Assembly (NCBI RefSeq): GCF_008831285.2 | Contig: NC_045149.1 | Coordinates: 3,339,500-3,403,499 of the forward strand | Reading direction: 5' to 3' | From: Nymphaea colorata | Lineage: Eukaryota; Streptophyta; Magnoliopsida; Nymphaeales; Nymphaeaceae | Length of the DNA stretch: 64,000 nucleotides | Shown here: piece after piece, positions 45,690 through 57,243 of the stretch | How positions within the stretch are numbered: the stretch's first letter is position 1 | Layout of the letters: each line of letters starts with the position of its first letter | The notes under the pieces: generated by a model | What the model was told of the DNA's origin: nothing | What the model saw: only the letters and a program-made list of their open reading frames with translations | The model's database searches: none | Made by a program: the position numbers and the translations under genes

Positions 45690-47477
45690 TTCAAAAAAAC
45701 ATTGTCCTCAAGGTGTCAATGTAGGGAAGCGCAACTTAAGCTGCCCTTCTTCTTCCCAAGTAGGATCAACTGCTTCAATCCCCTGCCATTCCACTAGCAG
45801 CTTCACAAGTTTTCCAACCTTCCTGACAGTTTTCTGCAGCAGCGCAAGAAAGGTAAACAAGGAGGTATCAGGTCATTGGCGAACGGGAACACCAGCAGCT
45901 TGTCGATCCAGGGCAATGTGACTGGCCTTTAGATGAGAAATGTGGAAGACTGGGTGGATGGTGGTATCGGGAGAAAGCTGCAGTCTGTAGGCCAGGATTC
46001 CAACACGCTCCACCATACAAAAAGGACCTGAATCTCTAGTAGCAAACTTTATGAATGTTTTCTGTCGTTCGTTGTACTCACCCTGAGGGAAAATTTTTTA
46101 GGTAGACCCGATTGCCCACCTGAAATTCCACTTCTCTATGGTGCCTATTGTACTGCTATACCATTCTATTCTGAGTGGTAGCTAGTCTCACCTTGAGAAT
46201 TTGGATGACCTTATCTGGGGTCAGTAGCCCACTTCATCAAGGATCTGAGTGGATGGATGAAACTTGTGCAGGTTTGGTGGCAGTCTGCCATATACCACTT
46301 GAAAGGGAGACATTCCAGTTGACCAGTGAGTAGTTGTATTATAGGTATACTTAGTCCAAGCTAAATAACTTGTCCAATTGTGTGGCTGATGTTCCACATG
46401 ACACCTCAGGTAAGTCTCTAGAACCTTATTTACAGCTTCTGTTTGGCCGTCCGTTTGAGGATGGTATGTTGTACGCAACCACAACTTCATCTCTTGTAGC
46501 TCAAAATAGGCCTGCCAGAAATGACCTAGAAACACTAGATCTAGGTCACTCACAATAGACTTGGGCATCATGCAATTTTCCAATATAGTCTTGAAAGGCT
46601 CTCACAACCTCCTTTGCAGTATAAGGATGGACACTAAGTCACACGGGTGAGCCAACCATGGTGGCGCATCCCCACCCGCACCGCATCGGTGCAGGTGCTG
46701 CCCGACACGGCAGAAATGAGTTTTGGCCATTTTAAAAATGTTTTGGCCGAGTTTTCATTGATATATCAATTCAAGGTAACCTTTATAAAACAAAGTTTAA
46801 AAATATTGACAAATAAAATTACTTATATAACAAATAACATATATATATATATATGCTCTTGTCGCACCCGCACCCAATCTTTTTTGGAACTTGCCGCATC
46901 CCGCACCCCGCACCCATGTGACATAGGATGTACCAATGCACTGAAGTGGCCACATTTTGAAAGTCGGTCCACTACAACTAAGATGACAGATTTCCCTTTG
47001 GATTTGGGTAGCCCTTCAATGAAATCAAGGGTGATATCCTCCCAAATTTGTGCAGGTATGGGTAAGGGCTGGAGAACTCTTGTAGGTAGGAGTCTCTCAT
47101 ATTTGTCTTTTGCAAGTGTCACATGACTTCACATATTTTCTGACATCTCTCTTCATCCATAGCCAATAGAAGGTCAGTCTGAGCCGATTGTAAGTTCCTG
47201 CTACCCGTTGATGACTAGCTTCTACTCCATCATGATATGTCTCTCTCAGATGTTGTACAAGTGAAGAAGTGGATGGCACGTAGACTCAGTCTTGATATTG
47301 TAGGGAAGGCTCACGCCATTTGTAGCCATAGGTGGGGAAGTTTCCAACTGCTCTTTCTTTTCTTGTACCCAAGTGCAGTCACAGTGCTTCTACTCCAACC
47401 TCTCCCACAGCTGTGCAAATGGTTTGATAAGAGTGTGCAACTCCCCACTAACCAGTTCTTCATTATCCTCTAAAAAC
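45690..47477 (-). pseudogene. Element F integrase with chromodomain, broken
   Basis: In minus-strand order from 47279: the HHCC zinc region ([29 protein letters not shown]), core ([38 protein letters not shown]), a MITE insertion, then YTAKEVVRAFQDYI, IVSDLDLVFLGHFW, TTYHPQTDGQTEAVNKVLE, GMSPFQVVYGR. The C-terminal part and a chromodomain (VEWQGIEAVDPTWEEEGQLK, FPTL) end near 45690. Stops and shifts are frequent. Confidence 0.85.
46634..46926. mobile_element. hAT-like MITE (293 bp) inside element F
   Basis: Terminal inverted repeats are CTAAGTCACACGGGTG at the left and, complemented, CTATGTCACATGGGTG at the right. The 8-bp flanks are GATGGACA (46626-46633) and GATGTACC (46927-46934), with two mismatches. 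Removing the element and one flank restores the integrase reading at VHP-YTA. The ends are GC-rich with repeated CACCCGCA words, and the middle is AT-rich. An 8-bp duplication suggests hAT. There is no coding capacity. Confidence 0.7.
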
Positions 47478-47799
47478 TGTTAGTTAATGTGAACGTGTGG
47501 TCAAGTATGTGAAAAGTGGTGATAGTGTGAAGGTGTGGTCAAGTGGTGATGGGGGTTTTGTTGTTTCTTTTCTTTAGCCATAAGAATATGACTTAGTGGT
47601 TACTTGTCCACAAAATGAGGTTGCTTTTGGCAAGTGGCATTAATGGATAGTTTTTCTCTTTTTGTTTTGTTCTTTAAATATTTGTTACATGCGTGTAATC
47701 ACTTGGTAGAAAGAAAGATAGTATTGAGTTCTTTACCAACTTTATCTTAACGTGCCTTTTTTAGTGATTTTTGTGTGGGAGTTAGAAATACTTCCTTCA
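47478..47799 (+). repeat. Element E 5' LTR
   Basis: 322 bp; it has 9 bp (around AGTGTGAAG) that the 3' copy lacks. A PBS-like TGTTATCAGAGC starts at 47804, four bases after the LTR, with one mismatch to TGGTATCAGAGC. Confidence 0.92.
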
Positions 47800-47913
47800 A
47801 TCTTGTTATCAGAGCGCCAAGTTGCGTGGGCATCTCAAGTATTGTGGAGCATTGTAGAAGCTAGGAACTCCAAACTGCGTGATACTAGTAAGAGTTTTTT
47901 TTTGAAAGCTGGT

Positions 47914-48816
47914 ATGGCTAATTCAAATACTCTCAATCTATCCCAATCCTTAGTGCCTATTTTTAATGGTGAGAACTATGAGTTTTGGAGTATTAAAATG
48001 AAGACTTACTTCATTTCACAAGACCTTTGGGAGTTGGTTGAGAATGGTTATGTAGAAGCTGAAGGATCAATGACAGTAGGAAAGTCAATAGAGAAAATTG
48101 ATGTTTAGGAATTTCAGAAGAAAGATGCAAAGGCACTTTCAGTATTGCAGCAGGCTGTGTCAGAGACTGTCTTCCCAACTATTGCTGGTGCAGAGAAGTC
48201 AAGTGAAGTGTGGCTATTCCTCAAACAAAAATTTCATGGAGATAAGAAGATTACTACAGTTAAGCTTCAAACCTTAAGAAGAGAGTTTGAAACATTTTGC
48301 ATGAAAATTGGTGAGTCCGTTCAAAATTATTTTTCTAGACTTTCTACTATTGTAAATCAAATGAAGAGTTTCAGTGAAGCCATAACCGAGCAAAAGGTGG
48401 TTGAAAAAGTGATAAGAAGCAAAAGGTGGTTGAAAAAGTGTTAAGAAGTCTTCCTTCTAAATTTAATCATGTTGTCACTGCAATAGAAGAATCCAAAGAT
48501 TTGTCTATTTATTCTATTGATGAGCTAATGGGGTCTCTTTTAGCACATGAGCAACGCATGAACAGGTCAGCAGAAAAAGGAATGGAGCAGGTTTTTCAAA
48601 CAAAGAAATAAAGGAAGGAGTCAAGGACGAGGAGGCTATAGAGGAGCCACTCATGGCTATGGTAGAGGACGTGGAAGATTCTATGGAAGTTCTCATAAAA
48701 CCCGTGACACAATAGGAAAAGGTAATCAAAATCAGTACTTTAGAGGAATACAATGTTATTTTTGCAAGAAGTTTGGTCATATTGAAGCTAAATGTTTTGA
48801 AAAGGCAAAACAACAA
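47914..48816 (+). pseudogene. Element E gag, broken
   Basis: ATG 47914 opens MANSNTLNLSQSLVPIFNGE, followed by YEFWSIKMKTYFISQDLWEL, the typical copia gag start. A TAG at 48106 interrupts it. The core continues with WLFLKQKFHGDKKITTVKLQ and MKIGESVQNYFSRLS. A 29-bp tandem duplication (48392-48449) shifts the frame. After a further shift near 48600 the zinc knuckle reads CYFCKKFGHIEAKC at about 48753-48794. Confidence 0.9.
48392..48449 (+). repeat. 29-bp tandem duplication in element E gag
   Basis: Two copies of a unit starting AAAAGGTGGTTGAAAAAGTG, at 48392-48420 and 48421-48449, with two differences. The length is not a multiple of three, so the second copy puts the rest of gag out of frame. 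Confidence 0.9.
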
Positions 48817-48879
48817 GCTAGCTTTGTAGAAGAAAATGAAAATTTATTTCTTACAACAAGGGATGCTAACCGTTGCAAG

Positions 48880-49308
48880 AGTGAAGTTTGGTTTGTAGAC
48901 AGTGGCTGCAGTAATCATATGACGGGTGACAAGAGTTTTTTCAAAGATATTGATGAGACTATAAAGTTGGATGTGTGGGTTGGAGACAATAATAGAATAA
49001 GTGTGAAGGGTAAAGGAACTGCTATCATCAAATCAGAAACAGGTATGGAAAGATTTATTAATGATGTGTATTACGTTCCCGGGTTGGCTCAAAATTTGCT
49101 TAGTGTTGGGCAGCTGGTTCAAAAAGAGTACACACTTTTATTTGAAAATGATGCTTGTGAAATTAAAAATAAAAGTGGTGTAGTTCTTGCAAAAGTAAAT
49201 ATGGTTCGAAATAAAATGTTTCCTCTTGAGGCAAATGCTTTTATGACAAAAATTGATGATTCCAAGCTATGGCACGTGAGATATGGGCATCTTCATTTTA
49301 ATGGGTTG
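48880..49308 (+). pseudogene. Element E protease and start of integrase
   Basis: The protease active site is at about 48896 (VWFVDSGCSNHMTGDKSFF), then VYYVPGLAQNLLSVGQLVQK and the pre-integrase start LWHVRYGHLHFNGLKL, where element I interrupts it. The frame is open from 48919 to the insertion. Confidence 0.88.
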
Positions 49309-49313
49309 AAACT

Positions 49314-49562
49314 TGTTGATGGATTGTGTGTTTCGGGTCCGGATCCATACCCGACCCACCTTGTAGCCCGTTTTGGGCTCTACTTAAGTCATGTAACCCT
49401 AATCCTTAAGTGTTAATGATAATCTTAAGAGAGAGAGAGTCCGGCTGCTAGTGGGCACCAACTCCTCCTCATTCGTGGTTTTTTCTCCCTCGTGTTGAGG
49501 GTTTTCCATGTTACATCGTGATCATTGTTTCTCTTCATCTTCTTCTTGTTCGTATTTCTACA
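49314..49562 (+). repeat. Element I 5' LTR
   Basis: 249 bp, TGTTGATGGATTGTGTG...GTATTTCTACA. It includes the palindrome-like TCGGGTCCGGATCC and the U5-type block GGCTGCTAGTGGGCACCA. Confidence 0.95.
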
Positions 49563-49575
49563 TGGTATCAGAGCC
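49563..49575 (+). other. Element I primer-binding site
   Basis: TGGTATCAGAGCC abuts the LTR directly. Confidence 0.92.
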
Positions 49576-50132
49576 GTGAAGTTCCGGCGTTTCTGGTTTG
49601 TCTTTTGCCCGTGTTGGAGGAGGATTCGCCCGACACTGTTCATTGACTCGCCCGGCACTGTTCTTCGTCTGTCGCCCCGCCGCCGTCTCCGCCCAGCGCC
49701 GCCTTGATCAGCGCCGCTCAGGATTCCACCGTCTCAGCCTAGCGACGATCGGCCCAGCGATGCCCTGATCAGCGTCGTTCCTGTTCAGTCGCTTCCGCCC
49801 AGCGTCGGCCTGCCCAGCGATGCCCTGTCCAGCGGTGTTCCTCTCTGTCATCCGACGCATCGCCCACCGCCGTGTCTTTTTCCGGCGGTCTGCTTCCGCC
49901 GGTGCGCCGCTCTGCCTGGTTCCGGCGGTCTGTTTCTGCCCAGTGCCGCGCTGCTCTGCTTCGTTTTTTTTCTCCGGCGCTGCCTCTTTGTTGTTGTCTC
50001 TTCCGTCGGTGAGGTTTAGGCGTTCTCCGTTTTGTCCGTTGCCTGCTCTCTGCCTTTTTTGGTCTTGTATTGTGCTGTTGCTCCCTGCTGCCCTTGCTGC
50101 CTACTGGGCTTCACCCGTAGCTAGACTGGTCT
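49576..50132 (+). other. Element I leader with repeated CAGCG motifs
   Basis: 557 bp of GC-rich leader. Between about 49690 and 49835 the words GCCCAGCGATGCCCTG, GATCAGCG and CCCAGCGTCG recur at least seven times. It lies between the PBS and gag, where retroelement RNA packaging and dimerisation signals usually reside. No conserved protein is encoded. Confidence 0.65.
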
Positions 50133-53100
50133 GTGATTATGGCAGCCTCTTCCTCGTCAACCGTCAACACCAATCCCACTGAAATAGGGGCTTTTAGAAC
50201 TGAGAATGTTCCCATGCAGGTCATCACTCTTCGCCTCACCAAGGAGAATTATTTCTCGTGGTCGCTTGCTATGACTATGGGGATTGCTGGCCATGGTCGC
50301 ATGGCCTATATTGATGGGAGCAACCCCGAACCAGCAAGAACAAGTGATGTGTGGCATACTTGGTTTCTTGAGGATAATCAAGTGAAAACTTGGATTGTCA
50401 ATTCCGTTTCCGCCGATATTCAGCCCCTTATCCTTCGGAAGAAGACTGCTAGAGACATGTGGGTGGTCCTCGAGCAAATGTATGGCCAAAAGAAGACCGC
50501 AATTCGTACTTACCAAGTAATGAAGACAGTCTATGGCATTCGACAAGGGAACTCGTCTGTTGCAGAGTACTATGGGGCTTTGAAAGCCAAGTGGGAAGAG
50601 CTTGACTATCATTCTGATATTCCTTGGCATTGTCCCCATGATCAGGCGCTCTATGTTGCTCATGAATGGGAAAACAGGGTGTTCCTATTTTTAACAGGTT
50701 TAAATGATGAGTTTGAAGGTGTTCGAAGCCAGATTCTGAATTCAGGGGAGGTGTCCAGTATTGAAGATGTGTACTCCTGTGTTAAAGCGGAAGAACAGAG
50801 GAGGCTTGTTACAAAAGAAGGGAAGAGGGAACTTGTGTCCTATAACGAGAGATCCGCTCTGGTGAGTCGTGGTCCTGGGCCGTCTAGATCAGGTCACACG
50901 GTGGATTATTGTTGGGATCTTCATCCAGAAAAGAAAGGAAACAAAGGGAGATCTTCGATTGGGAGAACGCCTGTGTCTGAGGTGCAAGCATCCAGTGGAG
51001 AAAAAGTCTCCATTTCTGCTGACCAGCTTCGTGAACTAAGGGCTTATTTGGGCAGAATCGATGTCAACAAGATTGAGACCTCAGAAGGAACTACAGCTAA
51101 TCATGCTCTCGCGGTTATTGGCAATCAAGGTAACTCTTCTGTGGGGAAATGAATTGTCGATAGTGGTGCTACTCATCACATGACAGGTAATCCAAAATTG
51201 TTTCATGAATATAAGTTGTCCTCGGGAAAGGAACGTGTTTCTCTTGCAGATGGTTCCTCTACCTGTGTGGCAGGTGAAGGCACTCTGTCCTTGTTGGACA
51301 AATTTCATGTGCAGGGCGCTTTACATGTTTCCCAGTTTCCTTTAAATCTCTTATCAGTCAGTAGACTTACTAAAGAATTGAATTGTGAACTTATATTCTC
51401 TGCCGATCGTTGTGTTTTGCAGGACTTGGTGACAGGGAAGAGGATTGGGATTGGTTTAGCTTCTGATGGATTATATCGTCTTCCCATACGTGTGGCTACT
51501 GCTCTGTTGACAGCGATCCGCAAGACAGATAAGAGAAGAGAAGATTGCCTTCAGTCTTTTATGTACTGGCATGAACGTTTTGGGCATTTACCTTTTGGGA
51601 TTTTGAAACATTTGTTTCCAGACTTGTGTTCCTCCTTTGATTTGTCTTCCATTTCTTGTGATGTTTGTCAGTTTGCCAAACATGTGAGGGCTTCGTACCC
51701 TCTTTCTTCTAGTTGTGCTAATGAAGCTTTTTTCCTGATTCACTCTGATGTATGGGGACCTTCGGGCATTCATACACGTCAAGGTTTCCAGTATTTTATC
51801 ACTTTCATTGATGATTTCTCTCGTGCTACATTTATATACTTGTTAAAAGACCGCAGTGAGGTTCCTCGCATCATATAGACATTTATTCTTCTTGTGCATA
51901 CCCAGTATGGTGCGAATGTTAAAACTTTCAGGTCCGATAATGCCCGTGAGTACATGTGTCAGCCTGTTGAGGAGTTTCTTAGACAACGGGGGATTGTTCA
52001 CGAGACATCCTGTAGTTACACCCCCCCTCAAAATAGGGTAGCTGAAAGGAAAAATCGTCAACTTCTTAATGTCACCAGGGCTCTTTTGTTTCAGAGAAAT
52101 CTTCCTAAACACTATTGGGGTGATGCAGTTCTTACTAGTGCCTATCTTATTAACCGTATGCCCAGTCGTGTTTTGAATGGTAGGACTCCCCACTCGTTGC
52201 TTCCTGGAAGTCGTCCACCATTTCCTCTTCCTCCTCGTGTTTTTGGTTGTGTATGTTTTATCCATGATCACAGTCCAAATGTCAAGAAACTTGATCCTAG
52301 GTCTATCAAAGGTGTCTTTGTTGGATACTCCCCTACGCAAAAAGGATACAAATGTATTGATCCTATTACTGGTCGAGCTTATGTTACGAGGGATGTTACC
52401 TTCTTGGAACATGCCTCTTACTTTGGTGCGAATCCTCTTCAGGGGGAGCAGTCTGTGGGCAGGGAAGAGTATTCTCAGAGACAGGAACTTCAGTTTATAG
52501 ATTTTTTGGACTACAAGAAAGCAGAATCACTTAATACTGTTGATGTGCATGAGAAGGAGGAAAGTGGTGACAATAGCATTGAGAAGGAAGGCCCTTAGTT
52601 GTTTGGACAGTTCTACTCTAGACGAGGTACTCGGGCAGAGGTGATGACTTGTGATGCTAGATCTACTTCCAATCCCAATGCCACTCCTTCCCTAGATGAA
52701 CCAAGTCCTACCAAGGAGACCGTGGAGACTCATGATGAGGTTGAAAAGAAGAATGACGATCTTCCCATTGCCCTGAGAAAGGGTGTCAGGTCATGTACTC
52801 AACACCCCATTGGTAATTTTGTTTCTTATTCCAGACTTGGGAAAGATTACAAGTGCTTTGTTTCTACTCTCTCTTTGGCTGTGATTCCCAGGACTGTCGC
52901 TGAAGCTCAAAGTGACTCCAAGTGGGCTGATGCAATGAAAGAAGAAATAGATACCCTAAGAAGAAACTTGACATGGGAAGTGGTGAAGATTCCTGAAGCC
53001 GCTCACCTAGTTGGATCCAAATGGGTGTATACCATCAAGTACAAACCAGATGGGAGTGTTGAAAGATATAAAGCTCGACTTGTGGCCAAGGGGTTTAGCC

Positions 53101-54431
53101 AGAAATATTGAATTGATTACTTGGAAACCTTTGCTCCTGTTGCGAAAATGAAGACTGTGAGGGTGGTTATATCCCTAGCTGTGATGAATGAGTGGAAGAT
53201 GTATCAACTGGATGTTAAGAATGCATTCCTCAATGGTGACCTCGAAGAAGAAGTATATATGCATATGCCTCCAGGATATGAAGAACCAGAAAAGTGTTGT
53301 AAGCTGAAAAAGGCCTTATATGGCCTTAAGCAATCGCCCAGAGCGTGGTTTGAACGACTGAAAAGAGTGATGATACGTCATGGATACAAACAAGGAAATG
53401 GAGATCACACTCTGTTTGTGAAGAAGAAGGAGAGCAGGGTTACTCTCCTGCTCGTCTACGTAGATGACATGATTGTTACTGGAGATGATGAGGAGGAGAT
53501 TATCAAGCTAAAAGGGTTACTGGCTACAGAATTCGACCTCAAAGATCTTGGCAAGCTAAGGTATTTTCTTGGTATGGAGGTTGCTAGGTCTAGTACTGGT
53601 CTTGTACTAAACCAAAGGAAATATACATTAGATCTGTTGGAAGAAACTGATAAATTGAGATGTAGACCTACTCCTACCCCTTTTGACACTGGGCACAAGT
53701 TGAGTCTTAGAGATGGAGAGCCTCTCTGTGAAGAAGACAAGGGAAGATATCAACGTTTGGTTGGGAAGCTAATTTATCTTACCCTCACGAGACATGATAT
53801 CACCTTTGCGGTGAATGTTTTGAGCCAATTCATGCATGCGCCAACCGATGCACATCTGAAGGCTGTGGACAGAGTGCTATGCTACCTGAAGAAAAATCCT
53901 GGTAAGGGACTCCTGTATGTGAAACAAGAGACTGTGGAAATCGAGGGCTATTCTGATGCGGATTGGGCAGGTTGTGGTGATACCAGACGATCCACTACAG
54001 GGTACTGTGTCTACTTGGGAGGAAACCTTGTTGTATGGAGGAGCAAGAGACAGGATGTTTGCTCTAGATCCAGTACAGAGGCAGAATATAGGGCAGTTGC
54101 TATGGGAGTGTCAGAGTTATTATGGTTGAAGATATTGGTGACTGACATTGGAATAGAGATTGAAGGACCTATGAAGATGTACTGTGATAACAAGTCTGCA
54201 ATCAACTTAGCCAACAATCCTGTTCTTCACGACAGAACAAAACATGTTGAAATTGATCGTCACTTCATTCGGGAAAGGATTGATGCGAAAGAGTTGATCT
54301 TACCTTATATGAAGTCTGAAGACCAAACTGCTGATGTTCTGGCGAAAGCTCTTCCTTCAGCTTCATTTGAGAGGAATGTATCCAAGTTGAGCATGTTTGA
54401 TATGTATGCCCAACTTGAGGGGGAGTGTTGA
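50133..54431 (+). pseudogene. Element I gag-pol, one frame with four stops
   Basis: A single 1,433-codon frame. Gag (from MIMAASSSSTVNTNPTEIG) has LRLTKENYFSWSLAMTMGI and [15 protein letters not shown]. The zinc knuckle has lost its first two cysteines by an in-frame deletion near 50880-50895, leaving SGHTVDYC. Protease has [10 protein letters not shown] at about 51160. Integrase has [27 protein letters not shown] and [10 protein letters not shown] has [14 protein letters not shown] at about 53457. RNase H has YSDADWAGC and [13 protein letters not shown]. Stops are TGA 51150, TAG 51876, TAG 52596 and TGA 53109. The frame ends with EGEC and a stop inside the LTR start. Confidence 0.95.
54383..54417 (+). 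other. Pre-PPT hairpin of element I
   Basis: Arms CAAGTTGAGCAT (54383-54394) and ATGCCCAACTTG (54406-54417) around an 11-nt loop, with one A-C mismatch. AGGGGGAG and the LTR at 54426 follow directly. Confidence 0.82.
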
Positions 54432-54674
54432 TGGATTGTGTGTTTCGGGTCCGGATCCATACCCGACCCGCCTTGTAGCCCGTTTTGGGCTCTACTTAAG
54501 TCATGTAACCCTAATCCTTAAGTGTTAATGATAATCTTAAGAGAGAGAGAGTCTGGCTGCTAGTGGGCACCAACTCCTCCTCATTCGTGGTTTTTTCTCG
54601 CTCGTGTTGAGGGTTTTCCACGTTATATCGTGATCATTGTTTCTCTTCGTCTTCTTCTTGTTCGTATTTCTACA
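54426..54674 (+). repeat. Element I 3' LTR
   Basis: 249 bp, the same length as the 5' LTR. The differences are five transitions and one C to G. Confidence 0.95.
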
Positions 54675-54679
54675 AAACT

Positions 54680-57236
54680 CTTACATCAAAAAGGTATGGT
54701 ATATGGACTGCCATTTATCGATTGTCATGATGATGTATGTGAAGGGTGTGTTCATGGTAAACAACATAAATTACCATTTCAAGCTGGAAAATCATGGAGA
54801 GCTAAAATGCCGCTTCAATTAGTTCATGTTGACATATGCGGTCCAATGAAAACTTCTTCATTAAATGGTAGCAAGTATTTTTTGCTATTTACTGATGATT
54901 ACACTAGAATGAGTTGGGTATATTTTCTCAGTCACAAATCTGATGCAATGGATAAATTTAAAGAGTTTAAATTTTTTGCAGAAAAAGAAAGTGGAAAGGT
55001 AATAAAGATATTGCGTACGGATAGAGGGGGAGAATTTTTGTCTAACGAATTTGATTTATTTTGTAAAAATCATGGCATTCGTTGGCAGTTTTCAGTAAGG
55101 AAGACCCCACAACAAAATGGTGTGGCCGAAAGGAAAAATCAGACAGTGGTGGAAATGACACGCAACATGTTAAATGAAAAACAAATACCAAGTGAATTTT
55201 GGGCTGAAGCAATCCATACGACAATATATCTTCTCAACATTTCTCCAACAAAGGCAGTCAGAAACAAAACCCCGTTTGAAGCATGGTGAAATCGCAAACC
55301 AAATGTAAGTATGTTAAAAGTCTTTGGATGTGTTGCATATGCATTAATTGATCCTAGTGAAAGAAGTAGTTGGATAAAAAGAGTGAAAAATGTATTTTCA
55401 TTAGTTATAGTAGTGAAACTAAGGGTTATCGTCTTTATAATCCCATCACTAAGAAGTTGATTATAAGAAGAGACATTATATTTGATGAAAAAGCTTGCTG
55501 GGATTGGGTTAAGAATGAAACCATGAAACTCCTTGTTGATGGGGAAGAAGTCAATCCAAATCATATTGACAAAGAACAAAAAGAGAAAGATGAAGCTTTG
55601 AAGGAGACGATCAATGAAGGTATTGAATCCATTTCTGAAGAAACTCCTCCAAGAAAGGTATGATCCTTAAATGACATTTATAAGTGTGCCTTTGCTTTTG
55701 CTGTTATAGAACCATCAACTTTTGATGAAGCAGATAAAAATTGGATGAATGCTATGGAAGAGGAAATATAAACCATATAAAAGAAGGACACATGGGAGCT
55801 CTCTAAGTTGCCGTTGGGAAAGGAACCAATTGGAGTCAAATAGGTCTATAAGGTCAAGTATGATGCTAAAGGTAATGTAAAAAAGTATAAAGCAAGGCTG
55901 GTTGCTAGAGGTTTTGTGCAAATATGTGGAATTGATTTTACTGAGACTTTTTCACCTGTTGCAAGATTTAAGACAGTAAGAATGGTTCTTTCTATTGCTA
56001 CTCAATTTAAATGGAAAGACTTTCAGTTTGACGTCAAGTCTGCATTCCTAAATAGCTATTTGAATGAAGAGGTGTATGTTGATCAACCACCTGGATTTAA
56101 AATTAAAGGAAAAGAAGACAAGGTTTATAAACTTAAAAAGGCATATACGGGCTTAAACAAGCTCCTCGTGCATGGTATAGTTGTCTTGATAAATTTCTTC
56201 ATCAAATTGGCTTTCAAAGAAGTAATAGTAAGCCACCTCTTTATGTCAAAGTGAATGAAAATCATTTACTTATTGTAAGTGTTTATGTGGATGACATTAT
56301 CTATACTGGCACTTCTTCTAGCCTTATTGCAGAATTTAAAAACTGTATGATGAGGGAGTTCGAAATGTCTGATTTGGGATTGTTGCATTACTTTCTTGGT
56401 CTTCAAGTAGTACAAAGTGATGAAGGAATCTTTATATTGCAAGGAAAATATGCTTTGGATACTTTAAAAAAATTTAAAATGATGAATTGCAATGGTTGTG
56501 CAACTCCCATGAACACTAATGAAAAGTTGAGTGCAGATGATGGAATGGCAAAAGTAAATGAAAAATATTTTAGAAGCATGGTTGGTGCATTGATGTACTT
56601 GACACATACCAGACTAGACATTGTGTTTTCAGTAAATATGATATCAAGGTTCATGCAAGATCCATTGGTGCAACATCTTGGAGCAACAAAAAGAATTCTT
56701 CGTTACATTCAATCTACAACCAACTATGGAATTTTGTATAAACCTGTTACTAACTTTGGTTTAATTGGATATACAGATAGTGATTGGGCAAGTTCTGTTG
56801 ATTATCGGAAAAGTACAAGTGATTTTGTATTTGGATTAGGTTCAAGTGTTGTGTCGTGGTGCTCAAAGAAACAAAGTTCAACAGCTCTATCCTCTTCGGA
56901 AGTTGAATATATTGCTGCTGCTGCTGCTGCATGTCAATCGAGATGGATGAGACGTGTTTTAAAAGATCTTCGACTAAAGCAAGAGAATCCAACTCAGTTA
57001 TACTATGATAGCAAATCCACTATTTCCATGGTAAAAAATCCTTCATTTCATTGAAGGACTAAACATATAGAGTTACGTTATCACTTTATCAGAGACGTGA
57101 CTGAGAAAAAAGAAATTGAGCTGAAGCAATGTTTCACAAAAGAGCAAGTTGCAGATGGTTTTACAAAAGCATTACCACCATCAAAATTTTTCAATTTCGA
57201 GAAGCCATTGGCGTACAAGATTTTTCACATTAAGGG
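54680..57236 (+). pseudogene. Element E integrase, RT and RNase H
   Basis: This resumes the frame cut by element I. Integrase has CEGCVHGKQHKLPF, VHVDICGPMKTSS, FTDDYTRMSWVYFLSHKSDA, RTDRGGEFLSNEF and [14 protein letters not shown], with a TGA at 55287 and a shift near 55370. The linker is acidic. RT starts near 55740 with several stops, then FKTVRMVLSIATQFKWK, LNEEVYVDQPPGFKI, a shift near 56150 and VYVDDIIYTGTSSSLI at 56281. RNase H has YTDSDWASSVDYRKSTS and SSSEVEYIAAAA, then a TGA at 57052. It ends near 57236 in the purine stretch AAGGGGGAGAAA before the LTR. Confidence 0.9.
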
Positions 57237-57243
57237 GGAGAAA

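Larger units (their letters stand above)
49314..54674 (+). mobile_element. Ty1/copia element I, nearly intact, nested in E
   Basis: This 5,361-bp element has two 249-bp LTRs (49314-49562, 54426-54674) and the perfect duplication AAACT (49309-49313, 54675-54679). The LTRs differ at about 6 sites by eye (2.4 percent). Gag and pol form one frame from 50133 to 54431 with no frameshift, broken only by four stop codons. It belongs to the same family as A, C and D. It is the best preserved element in the window and one of the youngest. Confidence 0.96.

Noticed and set aside
29482-47477. Shared target duplication AAAAC of D and E as a site preference
   Set aside because: Two matches of a simple A-rich 5-mer in AT-rich DNA are not evidence, and A, C and I of D's family use other sites.
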